The notes under the pieces were generated by a model, which saw nothing but the letters and a program-made list of their open reading frames with translations, ran no database searches and was not told where the DNA came from. From Sphingomicrobium aestuariivivum (GTDB lineage Bacteria > Pseudomonadota > Alphaproteobacteria > Sphingomonadales > Sphingomonadaceae), in contig NZ_CP102629.1 in NCBI RefSeq assembly GCF_024721585.1, positions 2,242,501 through 2,306,500 on the forward strand: a stretch of DNA of 64,000 nucleotides. The letters are read 5' to 3'. How positions within the stretch are numbered: the stretch's first letter is position 1; each line of letters starts with the position of its first letter. This document shows positions 36,551 to 45,250 of this stretch, piece after piece. Made by a program: the position numbers and the translations under genes.

Positions 36551-37000
36551 ATGGGTAAGAATGTGGTGACATTCAACATCGATTGGGACGGTCGTCAGTG
36601 GGTGATCGATTGCGACGACGACGACGTGCAGGTCGATAATGACGGGCATGTGAGATTCACGATTCCGGGCGGCCAGTGGCAGTTTCTCCAGCAGGACGAA
36701 CCCAAGCCTTCGGGTACCGCACCCGACGGCAAGGACTATTCCACCTTCACCGCCCCGCTGTCGCAAAAAGGCGGGACGGAGCGCACCTATTGCGGCGTCT
36801 ATGTCTACGATCCCGAGAACAATTTCTCGGTGGTCTCGAGCGACGCCTATGATGTGAAGCTCAAGGATACGTCGGACGACAAGAATTCGCCGGGTCTTGG
36901 CAAGCACGAATATTGCGTGATGTTCGTCAACGCCGAGGATCCCTCGGTCGCGCCGCTGATGTACGACCCCTATGTGCGCGACAAGGGCGTGAAGGCCTGA
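36551..37000 (+). CDS. Small beta-rich partner of TIR-TPR protein B
   Basis: This 149-residue soluble acidic protein is rich in D, V and aromatic residues and has no signal peptide. The N-terminus contains NIDWDGRQWVIDCDDDDVQV, and the C-terminus KHEYCVMFVNAE followed by MYDPYVRDKG parallels the partner of protein A. The ATG at 36551 is chosen because GGGAG lies seven bases upstream; upstream ATGs are too close to it or overlap the TIR gene. Its placement directly after the TIR-TPR gene duplicates the arrangement at the other end of the island. Function unknown. Confidence 0.7.
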   Translation: MGKNVVTFNIDWDGRQWVIDCDDDDVQVDNDGHVRFTIPGGQWQFLQQDEPKPSGTAPDGKDYSTFTAPLSQKGGTERTYCGVYVYDPENNFSVVSSDAYDVKLKDTSDDKNSPGLGKHEYCVMFVNAEDPSVAPLMYDPYVRDKGVKA

Positions 37001-37031
37001 AAAGCCTGCACGGCGGCCGGATCGGCGAGCG

Positions 37032-38108
37032 CTAGAACCAGGCGCGCACGCCGAGGAGGAGCTTGAGGCCGGCGACGTCTTCCCCCTCGGCGCGGGCGAA
37101 GTCGGCGGTGCGACCGGTCTTCGCTTCATAGTCGAGGCCGATATAGGGCGCGAATTCGGGGACGAATTCGTAGCGCAGGCGAAGGCCCGCCTCGACCTTC
37201 GAGAGACCCGCGCCCACTTCGATTTCGGGCATGTCCTGCGCGGCGAGCTCGACCTCGAGGCGGGGCTGGAGGATCAGGCTTTGCGTGATCTTCTGGTCAT
37301 ATTCGCCCTCGAGCCGCGCGGTGAGGTCGCCGCGATCCGACAGGAAGAGCGCGGCATCGACATGGAACATGTAGGGTGCAAGGCCCTGCACGCCGAGGAC
37401 GGCATGGGGACGGGTTTCGGGTTCGAGATCGAGGCGCACGCCCGCCTGCAGGTCGAAGAAGGGGCCGATGGCGCGGCTGTAGAGCGCCTGTATCTCGGCC
37501 TCCTCGAGGCTCTCGTCGAAGGCGCCTTCGCCCTCGGTCTTGAAGACGAAGCGGTTCAAGTCGCCGCCGTACCAGCCCTGTGCGTCCCACAGGTAACCGG
37601 TGTCGCCGCCCTCGGTGGGGATGCGCGCCTCGAGGCGCTCGATCATCAGCATGCCGGTGGTCATGCCGCTCGCGCTTTTCGCGAGCTGGTCGCGGGCAGG
37701 GGCCATGACGGCTTCACCGAAGATGAGGTCGGCGGCATGGCGCGGGCCTTCGAAGGCGCGGGGCGGGACAGCGCTTTCTGGCGCGGCGCCGGGCGCGGAC
37801 TTGTCCATCGGCATGGCGTGTCCGGCGTGCGGATCGGCGGCCTGTCGCGTGGGCATGGCATGGCCGGCGTGAGGATCTGCGGCCTGCGGCTCGGGCATGG
37901 CGTGTCCGGCGTGCGGATCGGCCTCGATGGCCTCTTCCTCTGGCGGGCATTGCTCGGGGGGCAGGTGGCCCATCGCGCAATGGTCCATTTCCTGCGTCTC
38001 GACCGGCTCCTTCGAATGCACCTGCGGCTGCTGGCCGTGATGCTGGTGGTCCTGCGCGAGGGCGGGGGCGGAGGCGGCGGCGAGGAGGAGGAAGGCAGCA
38101 CTGCGCAT
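37032..38108 (-). CDS. copB: Copper resistance protein B (outer membrane)
   Basis: This 358-residue exported protein has a signal peptide (ending ALA near residue 19), then a His/Met-rich region with three 14-residue DPHAGHAMP-type repeats likely to bind copper, then a CopB/PcoB barrel that ends LLLGVRAWF with a terminal Phe. CopB works with the periplasmic oxidase CopA in copper sequestration. Its ATG overlaps the copA stop (ATGA). Confidence 0.93.
   Translation of the reverse strand: MRSAAFLLLAAASAPALAQDHQHHGQQPQVHSKEPVETQEMDHCAMGHLPPEQCPPEEEAIEADPHAGHAMPEPQAADPHAGHAMPTRQAADPHAGHAMPMDKSAPGAAPESAVPPRAFEGPRHAADLIFGEAVMAPARDQLAKSASGMTTGMLMIERLEARIPTEGGDTGYLWDAQGWYGGDLNRFVFKTEGEGAFDESLEEAEIQALYSRAIGPFFDLQAGVRLDLEPETRPHAVLGVQGLAPYMFHVDAALFLSDRGDLTARLEGEYDQKITQSLILQPRLEVELAAQDMPEIEVGAGLSKVEAGLRLRYEFVPEFAPYIGLDYEAKTGRTADFARAEGEDVAGLKLLLGVRAWF
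37811..37922 (-). repeat. Three 42-base tandem repeats in copB
   Basis: Units begin at 37811, 37853 and 37895, exactly 42 bases apart. They encode DPHAGHAMP plus a 5-residue spacer (third unit partial). Units one and three are nearly identical at the DNA level, suggesting recent copying and possible length variation in the metal-binding region. Confidence 0.8.
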
Positions 38109-39823
38109 CAGGCATCTCCCTCGGGCTCGGGGAAGGGGCGGACGGTCACCACCTGCATCATGCCTGCGTGCATGTGATAGAGGAGGTGGCAGTGGAAGGC
38201 CCAGTCGCCCGGCTCGTTGGCGGTGAGGTCGAAGGTCGCGGTGCCGCCCGGCTGGACGACCAGCGTGTGCTTCAGCGGCTGGTGCATGTGGTCGGCGCCG
38301 TTGACCAGCTCGAAGAAATGGCCGTGCAGGTGGATGGGGTGCGCCATCATCGTGTCGTTGACGAGCTTCACGCGAACGCGTTCGTCATAGCCGAAGCGGA
38401 TCGGGTCGTCGGTGACGGCGGAGAATTTCTTGCCGTCGAACGACCACATGTAGCGCTCCATGTTGCCGGTGAGGTGGATCTCCAGCTCTCGCTCGACCGT
38501 GCGATGCGGGTTCATCCGCGCCGCCTTGAGGTCGGTGTAGCGAAGGACGCGGTGGTCGACCTTGTCCAGCCCGAGGCCGGGGAAGTCCATGCGGTCGACC
38601 GGCATGGGGGCGATCATGTCGACGCCGGGGCCGACCTTCACGTCGTCGGGCACGAGGCTCTTGTCGCGCATCGAGTGGTCCATGCCGCCCGATCCGTGAT
38701 CCATGCCGCCATGGTCCATGCCGTCCTTCGACCCCATGCCCATGTCGGCCATGGTGAGGGTGACCGGCTCGCGTAGGCGCGGCGGGGCGGCGATATGGCC
38801 CTTGTGGCTGGTCAGCGTGGCGACGCCGAGGCCCGAGCGGTCCATCGCCTCGGCGGTGATGGCATGGACGCCGTCGGTCGGCTCGACGATCACGTCATAG
38901 GTCTCGGCGGTGCCGATCTGGAATTCGTCGACCTCGACCGGCGCGACCGGCTGGCCGTCGGCCTCGATCACGGTCATCGGCACGCCCGGGATGCGCACGT
39001 TGAAAAAGGTCATCGCCGAGCCGTTGATGAAGCGCAGGCGGATGCGCTCGCCGGGGGTGAAGTCGAAGCTGAGATTGTCGGCGGGCCCGTGGCCGTTGAC
39101 GAGATAGGTGTAGGTCGCGCCGGTGACGTCCGAGATGTCGCGCGGGTTCATCCGCATGCCGCCCCACATGAGGCGTTCGGACAGCGGCATGTCGCCGTCG
39201 GTGGCGGTCTGCATCTGCCGGTTGAAATAATGCTCGCCCACCTTGAGCTTGCGCATGATCTCGTGCGGGTGGACCGGCGTGAATTCGGAGAGGAGCACGA
39301 CATAGTCGCGGTCGTAGCGCGGGTCGGGCTCGGCGCTCTCGATGACGATGGGGCCGTAGTGGCCCGCCTGCTCCTGGAGGCCCGAGTGCGAATGGTACCA
39401 GTAGGTGCCGGCCTGGCGGATCTTGAAGTCGTAGGTGAAGGTCTGGCCCGGGCGGATGCCGGGGAAGCTGACGCCCGGCACGCCGTCGAACTGGAAGGGG
39501 ACGAGGAGGCCGTGCCAGTGCACCGACGTGTCCTCCTCGAGATTGTTGGTGACGTGAAGCCGGACCTGCTGGCCCTCGCGAAGGTGGAGGAGCGGGCCGG
39601 GGACGCTGCCGTTGATGGCGACCGCATGGCCGCCGCGCGCACCAGTGGTGAAATGGTGGTTGTCGATGGTGAGGCGGATGTCCTCGCCCATCAGCATGCC
39701 GAAGCCCTGCTTCGCATGGGTCAGCGACTGCCCCTTCGCCCAGGCGGGAACGGGGAGGGCAGCGGCGGCACCGAGGCCGACGGCGCTGGTGATGAAATGG
39801 CGGCGGTTCAAGCTGATGGGCAT
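38108..39823 (-). CDS. copA: Copper-resistance multicopper oxidase
   Basis: This is a 571-residue periplasmic multicopper oxidase that oxidises Cu(I). The N-terminus LNRRHFITSAVGLGAAAALP is a Tat signal. Copper ligands are visible in SVHWHGLLVPF, YWYHSHSGLQEQAG, HPIHLHGHFFEL and the C-terminal HCHLLYHMHAGM. A Met/His/Gly-rich insert (DHGGMDHGSGGMDHSM, about residues 372-387) is typical of CopA/PcoA. It is in an operon with copB. Confidence 0.95.
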   Translation of the reverse strand: MPISLNRRHFITSAVGLGAAAALPVPAWAKGQSLTHAKQGFGMLMGEDIRLTIDNHHFTTGARGGHAVAINGSVPGPLLHLREGQQVRLHVTNNLEEDTSVHWHGLLVPFQFDGVPGVSFPGIRPGQTFTYDFKIRQAGTYWYHSHSGLQEQAGHYGPIVIESAEPDPRYDRDYVVLLSEFTPVHPHEIMRKLKVGEHYFNRQMQTATDGDMPLSERLMWGGMRMNPRDISDVTGATYTYLVNGHGPADNLSFDFTPGERIRLRFINGSAMTFFNVRIPGVPMTVIEADGQPVAPVEVDEFQIGTAETYDVIVEPTDGVHAITAEAMDRSGLGVATLTSHKGHIAAPPRLREPVTLTMADMGMGSKDGMDHGGMDHGSGGMDHSMRDKSLVPDDVKVGPGVDMIAPMPVDRMDFPGLGLDKVDHRVLRYTDLKAARMNPHRTVERELEIHLTGNMERYMWSFDGKKFSAVTDDPIRFGYDERVRVKLVNDTMMAHPIHLHGHFFELVNGADHMHQPLKHTLVVQPGGTATFDLTANEPGDWAFHCHLLYHMHAGMMQVVTVRPFPEPEGDA

Positions 39824-39896
39824 GGGGTCACACAGATAGGGGAAGAGGGTCGACCTGCCGATACCGTCAATGGGAAGGGGTGACCAGTGTCGCGGG

Positions 39897-40184
39897 CTAG
39901 CGCTGGATCACGTCGTCCCAGTCGTCGTGCTTTTCCGCCTCTGCCTTCATGTAGGGGCAGACGGGAATGATCTTCCAGCCCTCGGCCCGCGACTTGTCGA
40001 CCGCGGCCTGCGCGAGCTTGCCCGCGATGCCCTGGCCGCGCGCCGATGGCGGCACGAAGGTATGGTCGATCATGATCAGCTCGGCATTGGTCCGGCTGAA
40101 GGTCATTTCGGCGTCCTCGTCGGCGCCCTCGGGACGGACGTGCCAGCGGCCGCGCCCGTCTTTTTCTTCGAAAATGATGTCCAT
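39897..40184 (-). CDS. Small GNAT-family acetyltransferase (YjdJ-like)
   Basis: This 95-residue minimal GNAT has the acetyl-CoA loop ARGQGIAGKLAQAA near residue 49 and WKIIPVCPYMKAEAEKH near 70, a pattern of the small YjdJ/GTLF-type N-acetyltransferases. Substrate unknown. It starts 20 bases after the transporter gene on the same strand. Confidence 0.85.
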   Translation of the reverse strand: MDIIFEEKDGRGRWHVRPEGADEDAEMTFSRTNAELIMIDHTFVPPSARGQGIAGKLAQAAVDKSRAEGWKIIPVCPYMKAEAEKHDDWDDVIQR

Positions 40185-40204
40185 GGAGAGCCGAACCCCC
40201 GAGG

Positions 40205-40894
40205 TCAGGCCGGAGTTGCCTCGGGCTTGGGCGCATCGAGGCGGCGGCCGATGGCGACCATCGCGTAGATGAGCGGCGGGAAGAGGACGGCCGAGAGGAC
40301 GACCTTGGCGAGCATCTGGCCGATCATCAGGTTGGCGATCGGGAAGACGCCGTAGAAGGCGACCGAGACGAAGATCAGCGTGTCCAAGGCCTGGCTGACC
40401 ATGCCGGCGATGGCACTGCGCGCCCACAGGAGGCGGCCGCCGGGGCGGCGCAGCTTGTCGAAGATCCACACGTTGAGGAGCGTCGAAATGCCGTAGGCGA
40501 GGATGCCGCCGAGCCAGATGCGCGGGGTCGAGGAGAGGAGGAGGTTGAAGGCGGCGAGGCGCTCTTCCTCCATCTCGGGGGCCGCGGGCAGGCCGAGGAT
40601 CAGCACCGTCAGCAGCGAGGAGATGATGAGCGGCACGAAGCCGAACAGGACCATGCGGCGGCCCGCGGTCGCACCGAACATCTCGGTCACCGCCGAGGAG
40701 GTGACGACCAGCATGAGGAAGGCGAAGATGCCCGCCTCGACCGCCAGCGTGCCGACGCCCGGCAGCGGGAATAGCTCCACCTGCTTGTTGGCGAAGACCC
40801 CCGCGATGCAGACCATGCCGCCGTAGAAGACGGCGAAGGCGAAGAGCGAGAGGGGGATGGCGGTAGGCGCGGGGCGCGAAGGCTGATCGATCAT
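40205..40894 (-). CDS. Queuosine precursor transporter (VUT/YhhQ family)
   Basis: This 229-residue inner-membrane protein has about six hydrophobic segments and the family pattern TSSAVTEMFGATAGRRMVLFGF near residue 65, plus SQALDTLIFVSVAFYG near 168. YhhQ-type proteins import preQ0/preQ1 or queuine for tRNA modification. I looked for a preQ1 riboswitch in the 5' leader and did not find one. Confidence 0.85.
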   Translation of the reverse strand: MIDQPSRPAPTAIPLSLFAFAVFYGGMVCIAGVFANKQVELFPLPGVGTLAVEAGIFAFLMLVVTSSAVTEMFGATAGRRMVLFGFVPLIISSLLTVLILGLPAAPEMEEERLAAFNLLLSSTPRIWLGGILAYGISTLLNVWIFDKLRRPGGRLLWARSAIAGMVSQALDTLIFVSVAFYGVFPIANLMIGQMLAKVVLSAVLFPPLIYAMVAIGRRLDAPKPEATPA

Positions 40895-41038
40895 GACGCC
40901 CGTTGCTGCCCATTTTTGATGCAGAAGAAAAGGCTTTTCATTGACGCTTAACCCCCGCGCCTATAGGCGGAGCGCCAATCCGGCGCGCCCCGTCGAGGGC
41001 CGGTGCCGATCCCTGTCCAGCTGCGTTCGAAAGTGAAG

Positions 41039-42031
41039 ATGTCCCAGAGCCGTTTCGATATTGTCGCCATGGGCGATGCGATCGTCGACGTGATCGCGCC
41101 CGCGACCCCCGAGTTTCTCCGGCAGCATTGCCTGCCGGTGGGCTCGATGCAGCTGCTCACCCCGCTCGAGGCCGACCATCTCTATGCCTCGATGGGCGTG
41201 GCCGAGGAACATTCGGGCGGCTCCGCGGCCAATTCGATGGCGGGCGTCGCCAGCCTCGGCGGCAAGGTCGCCTTCATCGGGCAGGTCGCCGACGACCAGT
41301 TCGGCACGATTTTCCGTCATGACCTCACCGCGCTCGGCGTGCATTTCGACACGCCGGCGCTCGAGGCCAATGCCGACTGCCCGACCGGCCGCTGCCTCAT
41401 CCTCGTGACGCCCGACGGGCAGCGTACGATGAACACCGCGCCGGGCGCGAGCCACGAGCTCGTCGCGGGCGCGGTCAGCGAGGAGCTCGTGAAGGCGAGC
41501 CGCATCCTCTATCTCGAAGGCTACCTCTTCGGTCCCGACAAGCCGCGCGCGGCGATGATGGAAGCGCGAAAGATGGCGCATGCGGCGGGCAACGAGACCG
41601 CTTTCACCCTGTCCGAAAGCGTCATCATTTCCGAGCGGCGCGACCGCTTCACGCGCCTCATCGAAGAAGGCGGGATCGACCTTCTCTTCTGCAACGACCA
41701 TGAAGCCAAGCTGCTGACGGGGCATGACGACGTGCTTGCCGCCGAGGCCGCATTGGCGGCCAAGGTGAAGACCGCGGTCGTCACCCACGGCGCGGCGGGC
41801 GCGAGCGCCAACCGCGACGGCACGCGCGTGATGGTGCCGGCCGTGCCGATCGACGAGGTCGTCGACACCACCGGCGCGGGCGACCTGTTCGCGGCGGGCT
41901 TCCTTGCCGCCTACACCCGCGACAAGCCGATCGAGAAATGCCTCGAGACGGGCGCGATCTGCGCCGCCGAGGTGATCAGCCATTATGGCGCGCGGCCCGA
42001 GGCCGACCTGAAGGAACTGACCGAGCTGTGA
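41039..42031 (+). CDS. PfkB-family adenosine kinase
   Basis: This 330-residue ribokinase-fold sugar/nucleoside kinase has AMGDAIVDVIA near the N-terminus, GGSAANSMAGVASLGG near 60, and the PfkB signature DTTGAGDLFAAGFL with the catalytic Asp near 285. Resemblance to alphaproteobacterial adenosine kinases and the nucleoside-salvage neighbours support adenosine to AMP. The ATG at 41039 is preferred over one at 41003, which adds 12 residues unlike the family. It overlaps the LOG gene by GTGA. Confidence 0.87.
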   Translation: MSQSRFDIVAMGDAIVDVIAPATPEFLRQHCLPVGSMQLLTPLEADHLYASMGVAEEHSGGSAANSMAGVASLGGKVAFIGQVADDQFGTIFRHDLTALGVHFDTPALEANADCPTGRCLILVTPDGQRTMNTAPGASHELVAGAVSEELVKASRILYLEGYLFGPDKPRAAMMEARKMAHAAGNETAFTLSESVIISERRDRFTRLIEEGGIDLLFCNDHEAKLLTGHDDVLAAEAALAAKVKTAVVTHGAAGASANRDGTRVMVPAVPIDEVVDTTGAGDLFAAGFLAAYTRDKPIEKCLETGAICAAEVISHYGARPEADLKELTEL

Positions 42032-42612
42032 GCAAGAGCGACATCGGACGCATCGCCATCTATTGCGGGCACCAGGCGGGGGCAAACCCCGTCTATGCCG
42101 ACATGGCGGTGAAGCTGGCCTCCGAAATGGCCAACCGCGGCATCGACCTCGTCTATGGCGGGGGCAAGCTGGGGCTTATGGGCATCGTCGCCGACACCGT
42201 CCTCGAGGCCGGCGGCAAGGTCTATGGGGTGATCCCCCAGAGCCTCGTCGATGTCGAGGTCGCGCATCCGGGGCTGACCGAACTGCATCCCGTACCGGGC
42301 ATGCACGAGCGCAAGGCCAAGATGACCGAACTCACCGATGCCTTCGTCTGCCTGCCGGGCGGCATCGGCACGATGGACGAGCTGATGGAAGCCTGGACGT
42401 GGAATGCGCTGGGCTATCACGCCAAGCCCTTCTGCCTCCTGAACGTCAACGGCTTCTGGGACGGGTTCGCGAGCTTCTGCGACCGCGTGGCCGACGAGGG
42501 CTTCATGTCGGCCGACCGCCGCCAGCAGCTCCTGATGGCGCATGACCCGGTCGAGGCCATCGAAAAGCTGGACGAAGCGTCCAAGGCCCGCCAACAAGGC
42601 ATGGTTTGGTAG
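42028..42612 (+). CDS. LOG-family nucleoside 5'-monophosphate phosphoribohydrolase
   Basis: This 194-residue TIGR00730/LOG protein has VYGGGKLGLMGIVAD near residue 44 and the hallmark LPGGIGTMDELMEAW near 110. LOG enzymes cleave (N6-modified) AMP to base and ribose 5-phosphate. GTG start overlapping the adenosine kinase stop. Together with the kinase and NupC it forms a salvage set. Confidence 0.9.
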   Translation: MSKSDIGRIAIYCGHQAGANPVYADMAVKLASEMANRGIDLVYGGGKLGLMGIVADTVLEAGGKVYGVIPQSLVDVEVAHPGLTELHPVPGMHERKAKMTELTDAFVCLPGGIGTMDELMEAWTWNALGYHAKPFCLLNVNGFWDGFASFCDRVADEGFMSADRRQQLLMAHDPVEAIEKLDEASKARQQGMVW

Positions 42613-42640
42613 AAGTTTAACGCCGGGGGAGGGCGATTAA

Positions 42641-43936
42641 GTGCAGATTCTCATGAGCTTCGCGGGGATCGCGCTGATCCTCCTTCTCGCCTTCCTCCTG
42701 TCGAACGACAAGAAGGCCATCCGCCTGCGCGTCGTCGGCGCGGCCTTCGCGCTGCAGGCGGGGATCGCGGGCCTCGTGCTGGCCACCGACTGGGGCGCGC
42801 GCGTCCTTGAATGGATGGCGGGCGGCGTGTCCTCGCTGCTCGGCTATTCGGCGGCGGGCACCCAGTTCATCTTCGGGCCGATCGCCAGCCCCGAAATCGG
42901 CGGCAACAGCTTCGCCATCGCCGCGCTGCCGGTCATCATCTTCTTCGCCGCGCTCATCAGCATCCTTTATTATCTCGGCGTGATGCAGCTGATCATCAAA
43001 TGGGTCGGCGGCGCGCTCCAGAAGATCACCGGCATCTCCAAGGTCGAGAGCCTTGCCGCGGCGGCCAACATCTTCGTCGGCCAGTCGGAAAGCCCTCTGG
43101 TGGTGAAGCCCTATCTCGCCGCGCTTCCGCCGCAGAAGATCTTCACGATCATGTCGGTCGGCATGGCGGGCGTCGCGGGCACGATCCTCGCGGCCTATGC
43201 GGCGATGGGCATCGACATCGAATTCCTGCTCGCCGCCGCCTTCATGTCGGCGCCGGGCGGGATCCTCATGGCCAAGATCATCATGCCCGACCCCAGGGTC
43301 GCGGTGGCCGCCGGAGATGACGCCGAGCTGGCCGAGCAGGGCCGCAGCCCGAAGGGCGGCGCGGCCGCGGCGCTCAACGACCATGTCGACGAGGTCGACG
43401 CGCATGACGGCGAGGAAAAGCCCGCCAACATCATCATGGCCGCCGCCATGGGCGCGCAGACGGGCGTGAAGCTCGCCGTCGCGGTCGCCGCGATGGTGCT
43501 GAGTTTCGTCGCGCTGGTGGCGCTGGCCAACGGCATCCTCGGCGGCGTCGGCGGCTGGTTCGGCCTCGAGGACCTGACCTTCCAGAAGATCGTCGGCTTC
43601 ATCTTCCAGCCGATCATGTACCTCATCGGCGTGCCGTGGGAGGAAGCCAATATCGCTGGTGGCCTGTTCGGCACCAAGGTCGTGCTCAACGAGTTCGTCG
43701 CCTTCATCGACCTCGGCGCGCTCGAGGGCCTGTCCCAGCGCACGGTGGCGATCGTGACCTTCGCGCTGTGCGGTTTCGCGAACTTCTCGTCGATCGCGAT
43801 CCAGATGGCGGTGACCGGCGGGCTCGCGCCCAACCAGCGTCCTGTGATCGCCAAGCTGGGGCTGCGTGCGCTGGCCGCGGGTTCGCTCGCCAACCTGATG
43901 AGCGCGGCGCTGGCGGGGCTTCTGCTGTCGCTTTGA
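42641..43936 (+). CDS. Concentrative nucleoside transporter (NupC family)
   Basis: This 431-residue inner-membrane protein has CNT signatures: ESLAAAANIFVGQSESPLVV near residue 140, GTILAAYAAMGI near 182, GLFGTKVVLNEFVAF near 343, and CGFANFSSIAIQMAVTGGLAP near 380. It probably imports nucleosides with Na+ or H+. A GTG start with a GGGGGAGGG ribosome-binding site lies 28 bases after the LOG gene, indicating one operon. Confidence 0.93.
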   Translation: MQILMSFAGIALILLLAFLLSNDKKAIRLRVVGAAFALQAGIAGLVLATDWGARVLEWMAGGVSSLLGYSAAGTQFIFGPIASPEIGGNSFAIAALPVIIFFAALISILYYLGVMQLIIKWVGGALQKITGISKVESLAAAANIFVGQSESPLVVKPYLAALPPQKIFTIMSVGMAGVAGTILAAYAAMGIDIEFLLAAAFMSAPGGILMAKIIMPDPRVAVAAGDDAELAEQGRSPKGGAAAALNDHVDEVDAHDGEEKPANIIMAAAMGAQTGVKLAVAVAAMVLSFVALVALANGILGGVGGWFGLEDLTFQKIVGFIFQPIMYLIGVPWEEANIAGGLFGTKVVLNEFVAFIDLGALEGLSQRTVAIVTFALCGFANFSSIAIQMAVTGGLAPNQRPVIAKLGLRALAAGSLANLMSAALAGLLLSL

Positions 43937-43982
43937 CGCGGGTCAATTGCGCCTTAAGCTGTTGAGGGCTAAAGGCGCTGCC

Positions 43983-44924
43983 ATGACCAACGTAATCACC
44001 AGTGAAAGCGTCGCGACCGTCAGCCTCAAGGACGATCCCGATACGCTCGCCCGCGATCTGGGCAACAGCTTCGTCAACTATGGTTTCGCCATCGTGCGCG
44101 ACCATGGCATCCCGCAGGACCTCATCGACGAGGCCTATGAAAAGGCCGCGGCCTTCTTCGCGCTGCCCGAGAGTGTGAAGAAGAAATACCATGTCGAGGG
44201 TGGCGGCGGTGCGCGTGGCTACACGCCCTTCGGCATCGAGACCGCCAAGGGCCACAAGGCCTATGACCTCAAGGAATTCTACCATGTCGGGCGCGACCTG
44301 CCCGAGGGTCACCGTTTCCGCGACCATATGGCCGACAATGTCTGGCCCGAGGAAGTTGAAAGCTTCGAGACGACCTTCAAGAAGCTCTATGCCGAGTTCG
44401 ACAAGGCGGGCGAGCGCCTGCTCCGCGCCGTCGCGCGCTTCCTCGACATCGACGAGGAATATCTGGTCGATGCGATCGAGGACGGCAACAGCGTGATGCG
44501 CATGCTGCATTACCCGCCGATCCCCGCGCAGCCGGGCGAACATATCCGCGCTGGCGCGCATGGCGACATCAACGCCATCACGCTGCTGCTGGGTGCCGAG
44601 GAAGCGGGTCTCCAGCTCCTCACGCAGGACGGCGAATGGCTCGACGTGAAGCCCAAGGATGGCGAGCTTGCGATCAACATCGGCGACATGCTCGACCGGC
44701 TGACCAACGGCTATTTGCCCTCGACCCAGCACCGCGTGATCAACCCCACGCCCGAGCGCGCGTCCAACTCGCGCTACTCGATGCCCTTCTTCCTGCACTT
44801 CCGTTCGGACTTCGAGATCAAGGCGCTGCCGAACTGCGTGCCCGAGGGCGAAGAGCCGAAGAACCCGCCGATCACCGCGGACGAATATCTCCAGCAGCGT
44901 CTGGCGGAGATCAAGCTCAAGTGA
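43983..44924 (+). CDS. 2-oxoglutarate/Fe(II) oxygenase (isopenicillin N synthase family)
   Basis: This 313-residue protein has an N-terminal DIOX_N-like part (NYGFAIVRDHGIPQDLIDEA) and a C-terminal 2OG-Fe(II) domain with HGDINAITLLLG (the HxD pair near residue 199) and STQHRVINP supplying the second iron histidine, followed by the RYSMPFFLHF arginine. The substrate is unknown. It overlaps the PhnA-like gene (GTGA). Confidence 0.88.
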   Translation: MTNVITSESVATVSLKDDPDTLARDLGNSFVNYGFAIVRDHGIPQDLIDEAYEKAAAFFALPESVKKKYHVEGGGGARGYTPFGIETAKGHKAYDLKEFYHVGRDLPEGHRFRDHMADNVWPEEVESFETTFKKLYAEFDKAGERLLRAVARFLDIDEEYLVDAIEDGNSVMRMLHYPPIPAQPGEHIRAGAHGDINAITLLLGAEEAGLQLLTQDGEWLDVKPKDGELAINIGDMLDRLTNGYLPSTQHRVINPTPERASNSRYSMPFFLHFRSDFEIKALPNCVPEGEEPKNPPITADEYLQQRLAEIKLK

Positions 44925-45250
44925 GCGATGACGAATGGGCCTATGACGAGGTGACGGGCGACTGGATGCCCTCCTCGGAACTGGCCGAAAAGCAGGCGAC
45001 ACGCGCCGCCGCCGCTGCCGCATCCGACGAGGATGCGGTGGTGGTGCGCGACGCGGTTGGCAACCTGCTGGCCGACGGCGATTCCGTCACGCTGGCCAAG
45101 GACCTCGAGGTGAAGGGGGCGGGGCAAACGCTGAAGCGCGGCACGCTCATCCCCTCCATCCGCCTGACCGGCGACGCGCAGGAAATCGACTGCAAATATC
45201 CCGGCATCAAGGGCCTCGTCCTGCGCGCCGAATTCGTGAAGAAGCGCTAG
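44921..45250 (+). CDS. PhnA-domain protein lacking the zinc ribbon
   Basis: This 109-residue protein's C-terminal half is a standard PhnA/YjdM domain: VVRDAVGNLLADGDSVTLAKDL, then QTLKRGTLIPSIRLT and KGLVLRAEFVKK. The N-terminal zinc ribbon of full-length PhnA is replaced by WAYDEVTGDWMPSSELAE and an alanine-rich linker with no cysteines. Despite the name, a phosphonate role is not established. GTG start coupled to the oxygenase gene. Confidence 0.85.
   Translation: MSDDEWAYDEVTGDWMPSSELAEKQATRAAAAAASDEDAVVVRDAVGNLLADGDSVTLAKDLEVKGAGQTLKRGTLIPSIRLTGDAQEIDCKYPGIKGLVLRAEFVKKR

Noticed and set aside
40895-41038. preQ1 riboswitch ahead of the queuosine precursor transporter
   Set aside because: No compact hairpin with the A-rich tail of the preQ1-I class could be made out.
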